Part shown: positions 40,351 to 49,541 of the stretch, piece after piece
How the letters are laid out: each line of letters begins with the position of its first letter
How positions within the stretch are numbered: position 1 is the first letter of the stretch
Assembly (NCBI RefSeq): GCF_002288525.1
Contig: NZ_CP023069.1
Span: forward strand, 186,001-250,000
DNA: 64,000 bases
Direction: 5' to 3'
DNA from: Sinorhizobium sojae CCBAU 05684
GTDB taxonomy: Bacteria > Pseudomonadota > Alphaproteobacteria > Rhizobiales > Rhizobiaceae
Notes under the pieces: generated by a model
Database searches by the model: none
What the model saw: the letters and a program-made list of their open reading frames with translations, nothing else
Told to the model about the DNA's origin: nothing
Translations under genes and position numbers: made by a program

Positions 40351-42202
40351 AATGACAGGCAGCGCTCTTCGACCACCACACCTCGGGGAAGCCCAGTCCG
40401 TATTTCGGCAACTCTTTCGGCCGGGCCAGCGCGTCCCAATAGGCGATTTGGGCGGCCAGCTTGTAATAGAGCGGAATGACGTAATTATGGGCGAGCAGGA
40501 CGCGATCGAGTGCCTTCGTTGCGGCAACCAGCGTTTCGCGATCCTTTGCGAAGATCACGCGCTCAATCAATGCGTCGACGCCAGGGTCGGAGATGCCGGC
40601 ATAATTCCTGGAGCCCTGGCGTGTGGCGGCTGCCGATCCCCAGTAGTCCGCCTGTTCGTTTCCGGGGCTCAAGGACTGACCCCAAACTTCCCAGGTCACA
40701 TCGTAGTCGAAGGCACGCTTGCGATTGGTATATTGCGATGGGTCCACCGTGCGCACGCGCGCTTCGATACCGATCCGCTTCAGGTTCTGCGCATAGGGCA
40801 AGGCGACGCGCTCGAATGACGGGCTGCTCAACATGATCTCGAAGGAGAACGGCTTGCCCGTCTCAGTATTCACCATCCGGTTACCGTTGAGCTCGAACCC
40901 CGCCTTGTTCAGGAGCTCGATCGCCTTGCGCAGGTTTTCGCGCGCCTTTTGCGGCGTGCCGCCGACCGGGTTGCTATAAGGGGTGGTGAACACTTCGGGC
41001 GGCACGAGGTCCTTGACCTCGTTCAGGTTCTTCAGTTCCTTGCCTTCCGGCAGACCGGAGGAAGCGAGTTCTGTGGCGAAGAAGAAGCTGTTCACGCGCT
41101 GATACTGATTGTAGAAGATGGTCCGGTTCAGTTCTTCGAAGTCGAGCGCATAGTTCAATGCCTGGCGCACCCTCTCGTCGTCGAAGGGCTTGCGGCGCAT
41201 GTTCGGCACCATCGCCTGCATCACGGCCGTTGCCCGGAAGGGGTTGGGAATTTCCTCGCGTTTAACGCGGCCATCCTTCACCGCCGGAAAATCGAAGGCC
41301 GTAGCCCAGCGCATCGCCTGGTTCTCCCGCCAATAATCGGTGTTGCCGGAGCGGAAGGCCTCGAACTCGACGTCGCGATCGCCAAAAAAGGAATAGGTGA
41401 TCGAATCGAAATTGTTCTGCCCGACATTGACGTTGAGCGCGACGCCCCAGTAATCGGGCCGGCGCTCATAACGAATGGTCCCGCCGGGGGCGAACGAAGC
41501 GATCCGGTAGGGACCTGACCCCATCACCGGTTCAAGCGTCGTTCGCGAAATGTCGCGCGGCTTGCCGTCCGGTCCAGTGCCCTCCCACCAGTGCTTCGGC
41601 ACAATCCGGATCTGCCCGAGGATATGAGGAAGTTCGTGATTGTTTTTGTCGTCGAAGTGAAAGGTGACGTCCCGATCCCCTGTCTTTTCCGCCTTCACGA
41701 CATGCCGATAGTAGCTTTGATAGAGCGGGTTCAGTTCCTTCGCCTTGTCGAAGCTGAAGACGACGTCTTCCGGCGTCACCGGCTTGCCGTCGGCCCATTT
41801 CGCTTCCTGCCTCAGCCGGAACGTGGCCGAGGAGATGTCGTCGGGGAAGGAAACGCCTTCGGCCAGAAGCCCGTAGGCCGTCGAAATCTCGTCCTCTGAC
41901 GGTTTCATGAGCGTGTCGAAGACGAAATCCAGGCCGACGGCCGTTTCGCCCTTCACCAGCAGGGGATTGAACGTGTCGAAGGTGCCTGTCTGTGAAAGCC
42001 TGAGATCTCCGCCCTTAGGTGCCTCGGGATTCACATAGTCGAACTTTTTGAAGCCGGGCGGATATTTGAGATCATCGACGAGCGACAGTCCGTAGTGCCA
42101 GACCGGCTGCTCATGAGCCTCCGCAGCCGGCACCAGTAGTAAGGACATGGCCATGAACGCGGTCGCAAACTTCAGTCTTCCAATGACGCCGATGTCCAGC
42201 AT
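40334..42202 (-). CDS. Periplasmic solute-binding protein, family 5 (YejA-like)
   Basis: About 622 residues. The ATG at 42202 (AAGGAGAAAGGACGAG upstream) leads into a signal peptide (LKFATAFMAMSLLLVPAAEA). The body is SBP_bac_5, as in peptide/microcin C-binding YejA (FKKFDYVNPEAPKGGDLRLS, FRLRQEAKWADGKPVTPEDV, RQALNYALDFEELNRTIFYN). No permease or ATPase gene is adjacent, so it is an orphan. The last residues after PEVWW (SKSAACHLPASL) come from an IS630 remnant, so the native C-terminus is lost but nearly the whole domain remains. Confidence 0.88.
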   Translation of the reverse strand: MLDIGVIGRLKFATAFMAMSLLLVPAAEAHEQPVWHYGLSLVDDLKYPPGFKKFDYVNPEAPKGGDLRLSQTGTFDTFNPLLVKGETAVGLDFVFDTLMKPSEDEISTAYGLLAEGVSFPDDISSATFRLRQEAKWADGKPVTPEDVVFSFDKAKELNPLYQSYYRHVVKAEKTGDRDVTFHFDDKNNHELPHILGQIRIVPKHWWEGTGPDGKPRDISRTTLEPVMGSGPYRIASFAPGGTIRYERRPDYWGVALNVNVGQNNFDSITYSFFGDRDVEFEAFRSGNTDYWRENQAMRWATAFDFPAVKDGRVKREEIPNPFRATAVMQAMVPNMRRKPFDDERVRQALNYALDFEELNRTIFYNQYQRVNSFFFATELASSGLPEGKELKNLNEVKDLVPPEVFTTPYSNPVGGTPQKARENLRKAIELLNKAGFELNGNRMVNTETGKPFSFEIMLSSPSFERVALPYAQNLKRIGIEARVRTVDPSQYTNRKRAFDYDVTWEVWGQSLSPGNEQADYWGSAAATRQGSRNYAGISDPGVDALIERVIFAKDRETLVAATKALDRVLLAHNYVIPLYYKLAAQIAYWDALARPKELPKYGLGFPEVWWSKSAACHLPASL

Positions 42203-42418
42203 CTCGTCCTTTCTCCTTGTTTTTATCCATTCGCCGCCACGGTGTTTGTGGGGCGGCTCCAAGTCGTTGCAGGATCGGCATGCCAGTGGCCGATCGTCCC
42301 TAGATATGGGCAATTCACACTCCTCAAAAATTGATTTTCTAAATTCTGTTCATAGCGTCTATGGATATGCGGAGCTTTTTGCCTGGTAGGGTCGCGGCCT
42401 GTGTCGCTGTACCCGCTG
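42203..42418. other. Intergenic region upstream of the binding-protein gene
   Basis: No promoter or gene could be assigned. It joins the decayed dctA copy on its right. Confidence 0.4.
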
Positions 42419-42897
42419 TCACTTTTTCTGGCGGCGGCGATGACGTGGATGTCGACCAGTGTCGCAAAGTCTTCCTTCGTCGCTGACAAGCGTCGACGGG
42501 ATAACCAGCATCAGGAAACCGGTCATCAACTGTTCTTGCGCCTTTTCCACACAGCCGGCGACCGCCTCGGCATTGAGCGAGGCCGGATCGATAAGCACTG
42601 CCCGCACCCGACTGCATCACGTTGATGACCGCGAGGTGGACGGCAAGTACCAAAGTCGAGGTCAGGTATCAAACTCGCCTTGCCGGCGATGGGACCAACC
42701 TTGGCGAGACCGGTTATGCCTGCGATTTCCGTCGCGACCTTCAGGAAGATCACCGGTGCAATGATCATTCCAAGCTTTCCGATGTCCGGATAGAAATATC
42801 CAAACAGGATGCCCGCGATCGCTGCCAGAACCTGGGCATAGAGATGGCGATATAAGGGTGGCTTGGCGCGGGTCTCCGCGGAATGCTCAATGGTCAT
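42419..42897 (-). pseudogene. Decayed dctA copy (C4-dicarboxylate transporter)
   Basis: From ATG 42897 (GGAGG 8 bases upstream) the frame reads [20 protein letters not shown] then [20 protein letters not shown] and [20 protein letters not shown], parallel to the intact dctA at 60070. A stretch is deleted after PDIG and the later parts ([43 protein letters not shown]) are spread over other frames. Everything beyond the first third is gone. Confidence 0.85.
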
Positions 42898-42986
42898 CAG
42901 GAGATCCTCCATATGGCGCGCGCCCGGTCGCCTGCCAGGCCGATTTTCCGAAAGCCGACAGCGGCGACTGTCATGTGAAGCTGATG

Positions 42987-43003
42987 AGCAATGGCCGTGC
43001 CAG
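42987..43003 (-). promoter_or_regulatory. Sigma-54 promoter upstream of the decayed dctA
   Basis: Minus-strand CTGGCACGGCCATTGCT, an exact TGGCACG-N4-TTGC match, 90 bases before the dctA' start. dctA is classically transcribed by RpoN with DctD, so the promoter outlived its gene. Confidence 0.75.
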
Positions 43004-43194
43004 TTGCCATTAAACCGTCGGCCGTGAAGAACTCGGAAGCCGCTGATTTGACGTAAGAATCGAGGGATCTGCAGATCTTCTAATTGCCGGAAACAGCCGC
43101 CGAACGGGCTGTTCCTTGCAAAATCAGTTTGAGGTTTGCCTGGTTGGCGAAGCGTGATTCACTGGGTTTATCGCGGTGAATCGGAGAACCAGGA

Positions 43195-44458
43195 ATGGGT
43201 AAACCACGCGAACGGCGCCAAACGGGTGAACAGGATTTATTCCGATCCCGGCTCGACCAGATCATCAATATGAAGCACGAACTGGTGCGTCTGGCGCAGG
43301 CTATTGACTGGCCTGTGTTGGAAGGCCGCTTTGGGACGGTCTATTCGGACGGAGCGGGCATGCCGCCATTGCCGACGCGGCTGATGGCGGGCTGGCCATT
43401 CTGAAGCACACGTTCAACCTGTCGGACGAGGCGCTGTGCGAGCGCTGGGTGGAGAACCCCTACTTTCAGTACCTGTGCGGCGAGGAGTTCTTTCGGCACG
43501 AACTATCGTTCGACCGCTCCTCGATGACGCGCTGGCGGCAGCGCATGGGCGAGGAACGGATCGGCGGGCTCTTGCAGGAGAGCTTGGCCGTGGCAGTCAA
43601 GACAGGCGCGATGAAGCCGCAGGATACGCGGCAGGTGATCGTGGACACGACCGTTCAACCGAAGAACGTCATGTTCCCGACGGATGCCAAGCTTATTCAC
43701 ACCAGCGCTACGCTCATGCGAAGCAATTCAAACGGGCCGGCAAGGCGCTGCGCAAGTTGAAGACCTATCTCGGCCGGACCGTTCGCGACATCGAGCGTCA
43801 GATCGCCGGCGACGAACAACTCGACGCGATCTTCAAATGGTCGCTTTATCAGGCAAAAACGGTCATCGCGCAGCGGCAACGTCAGCGTGGCCGCAAGATC
43901 TACAGCCTGCATGCCGACGAAGTCGAGTGCATTGGTAAAGGCAAGGCGCACAAGCCCTATGAGTTCGGAGTGAAGGTGTCCGTGGCCACAACACTGAACC
44001 GTTCAAAGGGCGGGCAGTTCGCCCTGCACGCGACGGCGCTGCCCGGCAATCCCTACGACGGCCATACGCTCGCGACCGTCATTCCGGATATGGAAAAGAT
44101 GCTTGGCAACGAGCTCTCCCGCATTCTGGCCGATGCTGGATACCGCGGCCATAATGCTCCCGAAAGGCACAAGCTGAGGGTCTTCACCAGTGGCCAGAAG
44201 CGCCGCCTCACGCCCCCCATCAAACGCCAGATGCGACGACGATCGGCGGTCGAACCCGTCATTGGACACCTCAAGAGCGAACACAGAATGGACCGGAATT
44301 ATCTCGCTGGCGAACAGGGGGATGCCGTCAATGCCGTTCTGGCCGCCGCCGGATACAACTTCTCCCTCCTGCTGCGATGGTTCAGGCAGCTTTTGTGTCT
44401 GCTCGCCGCACTACTCCTCACGTTCCAGAGCCGACCAATGCCGCAGCAACCTGCCTGA
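43195..44458 (+). pseudogene. IS5-family transposase gene broken into three frames
   Basis: Successive frames give FRSRLDQIINMKHELVRLAQ, then LAILKHTFNLSDEALCERWV and ENPYFQYLCGEEFF, then YAHAKQFKRAGKALRKLKTY, ADAGYRGHNAPERHK and RRRSAVEPVIGHLKSEHRMD. Frame changes near 43395 and 43715 destroy it. This is a different IS5-group element from the three intact 932-bp copies. It sits between the dctA and dctD remnants. Confidence 0.85.
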
Positions 44459-44483
44459 AAGCGAGTTCTTCACGATCGACTAA

Positions 44484-44690
44484 ACCGCAGATCCTGACGC
44501 CCGAAGTGCTTACTGTTCTCGACCCGGCCAGCCCCGCCATCCCGGTAACCGGCCACGGCGACATACTGATGGTAGTGCAGGCGATTAGGACGACGCCTCT
44601 GACATTATCGCCAAGCTCTTCGCCGCCGACGTGATCCACGAATTTGAGTGCGCGAACACCATCGGTCTGGCACGACGGGACTGCCACCTC
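44484..44690 (+). pseudogene. Receiver-domain fragment of a DctD-like regulator
   Basis: The frames read IPVTGHGDILMVVQAIR followed, after a shift, by DASDIIAKLFAADVIHEFE, which correspond to VTGHGDIPMAVQAI and GAYDFIxKPFAADRI in DctD response regulators. No ATPase or HTH domain remains. Being next to, and divergent from, the dctA remnant, it fits the tail of a lost dctBD pair. Confidence 0.7.
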
Positions 44691-45072
44691 ACCGCCTTCT
44701 GTCCATAATTCTCACCTTTGTCTCAAGGCAAACCTTGGCCGGCAAGAAATGTTATTTGCCTCCAACAAATGACCGCCGAGACATCTTAATCGGCCTCCAG
44801 CCAAAGTCCGCAGCCGCTGCATCGATTGTCGATAAAGACCCGGGTGGAGGATAGCGAGATGACTGATTTTTGGCGCCACCGACAGAACTGGCACAAATCT
44901 TGAAACTGCTCATTGCGAGGCGGCGGAGCTGCTCATTGCGGCAACAATCCTATGCCTCGACTGCGCCACGTATGAAGATTTCACAATACTATTCAATTGA
45001 GTTCTTGCGACAAATGGGCGTTGACGATGTGCAAGATGGTCGCCAGAGCCGCTGTAACGAGAGGAAAGCGAA
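44691..45072. other. Upstream region of the truncated ORF at 45073
   Basis: It contains the possible sigma-54 promoter at 44889-44903 and GAGGAAAGCG just before the ATG at 45073. No gene is supported inside it. Confidence 0.4.
44889..44903 (+). promoter_or_regulatory. Possible sigma-54 promoter
   Basis: TGGCACAAATCTTGA has a perfect -24 half and TTGA instead of TTGC at -12, the same variant seen before nifQ (59178). It points to the ORF at 45073, 170 bases downstream. No TGT-N10-ACA site was found upstream of it. Confidence 0.45.
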
Positions 45073-45289
45073 ATGTCCAGGACCGCAGAAAAGCCCTTCG
45101 AAACTGTCGAAAACTCGATCGTCGGTCAATCCACGGCAATCAAAAGGGGCGAGCAGTTGACGCATGCTATTGAGTCACAGGAACTGGCCGGATCCGTCTT
45201 CAAGTCAACAATGATGGTGGGATTTGAACTGTCGCTGAACACTTTCGCTGCAGTCCAAGCCAACACCTTCGCTAATTTGCACCATCTTA
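45073..45289 (+). pseudogene. Unrecognised gene cut by IS5 copy 3
   Basis: The ATG at 45073 has GAGGAAAGCG 3-8 bases upstream and opens [20 protein letters not shown] then [20 protein letters not shown] and [10 protein letters not shown]. The helical, polar character is faintly phasin-like but I cannot assign it. The frame ends in the IS; after excision it would continue as KRSRYEYCRLESW, which looks non-coding. A sigma-54-like element lies upstream, so it may have been a symbiosis-regulated gene. Confidence 0.5.
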
Positions 45290-46221
45290 GAGCCTGACCG
45301 AAAAAGAGTTGAGTGAAATCAGCCAGTTGTGATTCTGTTTGTTTGCTTAGGACGAACGGAGACCACAATGGGCTGGACTGATTTCACCCGTCGGCAATAT
45401 GCCCGACGCGCAAGGCGGTATGCAAGCGATCTGACGGACCGGGAATGGGGATTGATCTCGCCTTGCCTGCCTGGACCGCGGCGGTTGGGCAGGCCGCGCA
45501 GCACCGATCTTCGCGAGGTCGTGAATGCGTTGCTTTACATCGCCACGACGGGGTGCCAGTGGCGGATGATGCCCAAGGATTTTCCGCCTTTTACAACTGT
45601 CCAGTCCTATTTCTACGAATGGCGAGCGACAGGGTTATGGGGTCGGATCAACCATCATCTTGTGATGGAGGCGCGCGAATTGGAAGGCCGGGAAGCCTCG
45701 CCATCTGCTGGCGTGATTGACAGTCAAAGCGTGAAAACCACGGAAAGCGGCGGAATTTCGGGCTATGACGCGGGCAAGAAGATCAAGGGACGGAAGCGTC
45801 ATATCGTCGTCGACACGCTCGGGTTGATGGTCGGCCTCAGGGTTCACAGCGCCGATATCCAAGATCGCGACGGCGCACCTGCCGTCCTCAAAACCATTCT
45901 CAAGCGCTGGCCGTGGCTGAGACATATCTTCGCCGACGGTGGTTATGCCGGACCGAAGCTGAAGGGCGCACTCCAAAAGATCGCTGCCTTCACTCTCCAG
46001 ATCGTCAAGCGGACCGACAAGGCCAAGGGCTTCGAAGTTCTGCCGCGGCGCTGGGTCGTGGAGCGCACCTTCGCATGGCTTGGCAGATGCCGACGATTGG
46101 CTAAGGATTGGGAGAAGTCCATCGCATCAGCCGAGGCTTGGATCACTATCGCCCACATCCGGGTCCTGACACGACGCTTGGCAAGGTACGGATATTGTTG
46201 AGACCTTTTCGAGTCAGGCTC
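45290..46221 (+). mobile_element. IS5-family insertion sequence, copy 3 (932 bp, TSD TTA)
   Basis: Same ends and length as copies 1 and 2, with TTA at 45287-45289 and 46222-46224. It interrupts the ORF starting at 45073. Confidence 0.93.
45368..46201 (+). CDS. IS5-family transposase (copy 3)
   Basis: A 277-residue transposase with the same translation as the copies at 3878 and 35567 (GVIDSQSVKTTE, HIFADGGYAG, VVERTFAWLGR). Intact. Confidence 0.93.
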   Translation: MGWTDFTRRQYARRARRYASDLTDREWGLISPCLPGPRRLGRPRSTDLREVVNALLYIATTGCQWRMMPKDFPPFTTVQSYFYEWRATGLWGRINHHLVMEARELEGREASPSAGVIDSQSVKTTESGGISGYDAGKKIKGRKRHIVVDTLGLMVGLRVHSADIQDRDGAPAVLKTILKRWPWLRHIFADGGYAGPKLKGALQKIAAFTLQIVKRTDKAKGFEVLPRRWVVERTFAWLGRCRRLAKDWEKSIASAEAWITIAHIRVLTRRLARYGYC

Positions 46222-46224
46222 TTA

Positions 46225-47018
46225 AAAGATCGCGGTATGAGTACTGCCGTCTTGAAAGTTGGTGCATGACCGTTCACAAGTCCATCAGGATGGCCCCGCC
46301 TGACGTGTGCGGCCCATATGCCCGCAACGACCCGCTCTCAGGTGGATCCCAAACCTTAGTACGACTGGAGTTTTGGCGGTGGCCTGGAACCTTTAAACGG
46401 CAGCGTCGGCCCCGTGCACCTACTTAGGAAGGTAGGATCTCATAGGCAGCGTTAGAATAGACTGTGCGAACCAGGAGCAGCGCCGATGCACTTCGACGGA
46501 CGCGCGATCTTTTGCTCCAAGCTCCGTAAAGATTCACGGTAATGTGCTGAGAGTTCTGCAAATTCTCTGAGAGGGGCGGTGGCAGGCCGGTGATGTTCCC
46601 GTCACCTGATGCCCCCACGAGGAACTCAACCGACCAAGACTGAAGATCGGACTGCCGTCGCCGCCGTCCAAGACATTCTGCTTCGCGCCGCATGTCCAGC
46701 GCCATGCCCACCTCAATTTCCTGAACTTGACGCACAGAACCACATCCACCGGAAATCATAACGCCCGTTGAGGTGGCTCGCCCCAAAACTGGCAAATCCG
46801 CAGCCTGATACATGTCCAGCCCAAAGGGCGCACTCCAAGGAGGTTAAAAGTTCGGCCTTACTAACAGTTAGACATAAGGATGGTCATCAGGCTCCGAGCA
46901 GGTCGCGCGTCAGGATTGGGGAAGAGAACACGGGCGAAGGTTTCGCCCACCATCTGCATGACCCGCCGATTTCAGCACCACGCGAACCTATGTAGCCTTG
47001 CAGGGAATTCCGACCTCT
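46225..47018. other. Region without a recognised gene
   Basis: Minus-strand frame 46424-46813 (MYQAADLPVLGRATSTGVMI) and short plus-strand frames give no family I know. The stretch lies between IS5 copy 3 and a decayed membrane-protein gene and is probably remnant DNA. Confidence 0.4.
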
Positions 47019-48026
47019 TTAGCGCTTCACCCACCGAAACACGGCCGCTGCTCCTGCTGCTACCAGAAAGAGCCGGACAATTTGATGGAGGACAACATAG
47101 GGCATCTCGACGCCAAGCGACAAAGAAATGAGGCTTATCTCGGCGACATTTCCCGGCGAGTAGGCGAGCATGAGAGCGGTGAACCGGTCTCCTGTCAGGA
47201 AGGAGAGAACGCTCGCGAAGACCAGCGTCACGGACAAAACAGGATTGTAGAGCCGAAGGACAAGCCGATGACTTCCACGATCTTTCGAGGCGGCGGCATT
47301 GCGAGACGGCAGCCGATGGTTGCCCCGATGACGACTTGCGCCACGGCGCGTGCCGCAGTCGGCAACTCGAATTGCGTCAATCCCAATGCATGATGGCACT
47401 TGCAGACATGGGCCCGAGCAAATAGCGCGCTGGCAGGCGCAGCAATCTTCCGGCAACCACTCCGAGCAAAACGGCTGCGGAGAACCACACAACGTCCTTG
47501 ACGCAGAAGCTCGCGAGCGGAACGAAAGCGACGCGGGTGCCATGCGGCGCGCCTCCGGCAACGCTCGGTATCAGGAACGGCAAGGAAAGTGCCACCAAGA
47601 TGATCCGAGTGGTCTGGACGAGCGCGATCTTCTTCTCGTCGCCGCCGCGTTCCAGGCCGAGTGTCACCATGTCGACAACGCCTCCCGGCATTGCCGAGAA
47701 AAAGGCCGTGGGATGGTCAAATCCCGCCACACGCCAAAAATAGATGTAGCCCAATGCGCTCGCGGCCACGATGAACACCGCTAGGCCACCAACCGGCATG
47801 CTCGAACACTGCAGGCGAGAACGACGTTCCGAGCATTGCGCCAATAGCGGCGGTCATTGGCAGTCGAGCGAAGGGAGGGATAGCCACAGGCAGCCCGAAC
47901 AGCGCACCCACGCCGGTGGCGATGATTGCGCCGGCGAGCCAGGCGAGCGGCATATCGAAATGCCACATAACCCAGCCGCCAAACGCTGCCAGCGCGAGAG
48001 TCAGGGAAAATGTCGCAACTGAACTG
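47019..48026 (-). pseudogene. AbrB-family (putative ammonia monooxygenase-like) membrane protein, frameshifted
   Basis: Three frames in order give FGGWVMWHFDMPLAWLAGAI then PPFARLPMTAAIGAMLGTSF; GYIYFWRVAGFDHPTAFFSA then MPGGVVDMVTLGLERGGDEK and ARYLLGPMSASAIMH; and YSPGNVAEISLISLSLGVEM then PYVVLHQIVRLFLVAAGA. These are the repeated halves of the AbrB (TIGR03082) multi-pass protein. Shifts near 47800 and 47390 make it non-functional. Function of the family is unclear. Confidence 0.72.
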
Positions 48027-48681
48027 ACGCACCCGGATTACGCATCATAGACCATAGGACGCCACAGCCTCGGAATGTGTGACGTTTGTGCGCGATCGAA
48101 ATAGACACGCATCAATTGAATTGCCGAGCGGATTGCGGTGCGGCGCCCTTGCCGGATCGAGGCCGCGTCGTCGGGATAAGCACGCAGTGGACGTCGCCGA
48201 TTTGTGCGATCGCTTGGCGTCGAGAACCATCACGCGATCTCCGCAGGCCGATTGGGACGCCGACGCCCAAGACGGTAACGCCCTTAAGCGCGCTGGTCGA
48301 AACCTCGCACGTGACAAGCGGTTCGGCGCGTGCGGTCCTTAGACTTCAGCTCCCAAGGGCGGCGCAGGATAGCTGCCTTTCCGGTCGTCATTGTGAACTC
48401 CTTCATCAGTGGGCTTGGGTCGCCACGCAGGCGCCCGCTGGACCGATTGCGCCGCCGGGACCTTGAGTACCCTTCGGCCAACAGGCGCACTGCGTCGTTA
48501 AGCTTAAGCAAGGGCAAGGGCAAGGGACGGATGCTCGAGGGCGCGTTGGCAAGAAGGCATCAAGCAGATCGGAGGCAATAGCGCTGTCGGAGGCATTCGA
48601 AACCGCAGGTCCAGCCACGCCAGTTCAAACCACTTTCGGCAAGGCTGCTCCGAACGAGCAGACCGGAAGTCTGTGTTGTAT
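48027..48681. other. Region downstream of nifT without a gene
   Basis: Open frames on both strands (48045-48317, 48086-48466, 48504-48884) are overlapping and unrecognised. No clear terminator hairpin was identified by eye after nifT. Confidence 0.4.
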
Positions 48682-48912
48682 TCATGATGTTTTTCTTTGC
48701 GCTGCATCATCCACCATCTTCTTTGCCTCGACGGTGACGGGTAACTGAGTGTCCTTCGGAAGATCAGGCAATAAGAGCCGCCAGCCGTTCCTGAGCACCA
48801 CAATGCCGCCCCATAGGCCTTCATTCTCAACCTGGACGATCGGCTCTTCCAGATCCTTCTTGGGAACATACGCTGATAAACCATTGCCAGTTCTGCGGAT
48901 TGTTACTTTCAT
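48682..48912 (-). CDS. nifT: NifT/FixU family protein
   Basis: A 76-residue protein with the family signature MKVTIRRTGNGLSAYVPKKD then LEEPIV and LWGGIVVLRNGWRLLLPDLP. Role in nitrogen fixation is minor or unknown. Its start overlaps the nifZ stop by 4 bases, so it is the last gene of nifB-fdxN-nifZ-nifT. Called fixU in pNGR234a. Confidence 0.92.
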   Translation of the reverse strand: MKVTIRRTGNGLSAYVPKKDLEEPIVQVENEGLWGGIVVLRNGWRLLLPDLPKDTQLPVTVEAKKMVDDAAQRKTS

Positions 48913-49232
48913 CGGGCTTTTCCTTCGCTCCGATCAGTGCATTCAGCAGTTGCCAGGGTTGAGACCTCGTCGAGGCTCATCAGTTCACGCGCACGCATTC
49001 CGACGACGATGCCGCGATCAATCCAATCGACGGCATAGATGTAAAACTGCTGGAGAAAGGTCCCCACATCGCGTATAAAACCCGCGTCGCCTTTCCTGAC
49101 GAGGCGTTCTCCGATTTCCTTGCCCGGGTAGGTGCCGTCATTCTTGATGTGGCGTGTGGCACAGACTTTCTCACCCGGCATGAAACGTGGAGGATTATGG
49201 ATTTCGACCTCCTCTTCGCGTCCAAGACCCAT
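48909..49232 (-). CDS. nifZ: NifZ protein
   Basis: About 107 residues starting MGLGREEEVEIHNPPRFMPG. The family core KVCATRHIKNDGTYPGKEIG, ERLVRKGDAGFIRDVGTFLQ and QFYIYAVDWIDRGIVVGMRA is complete. NifZ acts in P-cluster maturation of the MoFe protein. AAAGGA lies 6 bases before the ATG at 49232; upstream in-frame ATGs at 49238 and 49247 are less well placed. Confidence 0.92.
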   Translation of the reverse strand: MGLGREEEVEIHNPPRFMPGEKVCATRHIKNDGTYPGKEIGERLVRKGDAGFIRDVGTFLQQFYIYAVDWIDRGIVVGMRARELMSLDEVSTLATAECTDRSEGKAR

Positions 49233-49313
49233 CGCCATTCCTTTCATTGTCGGGGCTACGCAGGGAAAACCAGGGCCTGCCGCGCGCGGAGGCCTGGCCA
49301 CTGCATTCGGCGC

Positions 49314-49508
49314 TTAAGCCGGCACGCAGGTCTTCGGCACCGGACATACCGAGGCGCATTGCTGTAGCTCGAAAGCTCCCTTGCATTCGGTGCATTTGTC
49401 AGGATCAATCACGTACTTCTCGCCCTTGTACTCGATGGCGCTGGAAGGGCATTCGAACTCGCAGGCGCCGCACTGGGTGCATTGGGATGCGATGATTTTG
49501 TAGGCCAT
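49314..49508 (-). CDS. fdxN: FdxN-type ferredoxin
   Basis: A 64-residue 2[4Fe-4S] ferredoxin: C-x2-C-x2-C-x3-C in [11 protein letters not shown] and a second set with an insert in [17 protein letters not shown], the form found in the bacterial-type ferredoxin next to nifB. In S. meliloti FdxN supports nitrogenase electron supply. The second of two tandem ATG codons is used, 7 bases after AGGAG. It is 33 bases downstream of nifB. Confidence 0.94.
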   Translation of the reverse strand: MAYKIIASQCTQCGACEFECPSSAIEYKGEKYVIDPDKCTECKGAFELQQCASVCPVPKTCVPA

Positions 49509-49541
49509 CATTGAACTCCTGGTTCGGTCGGGTGAGCCGCC

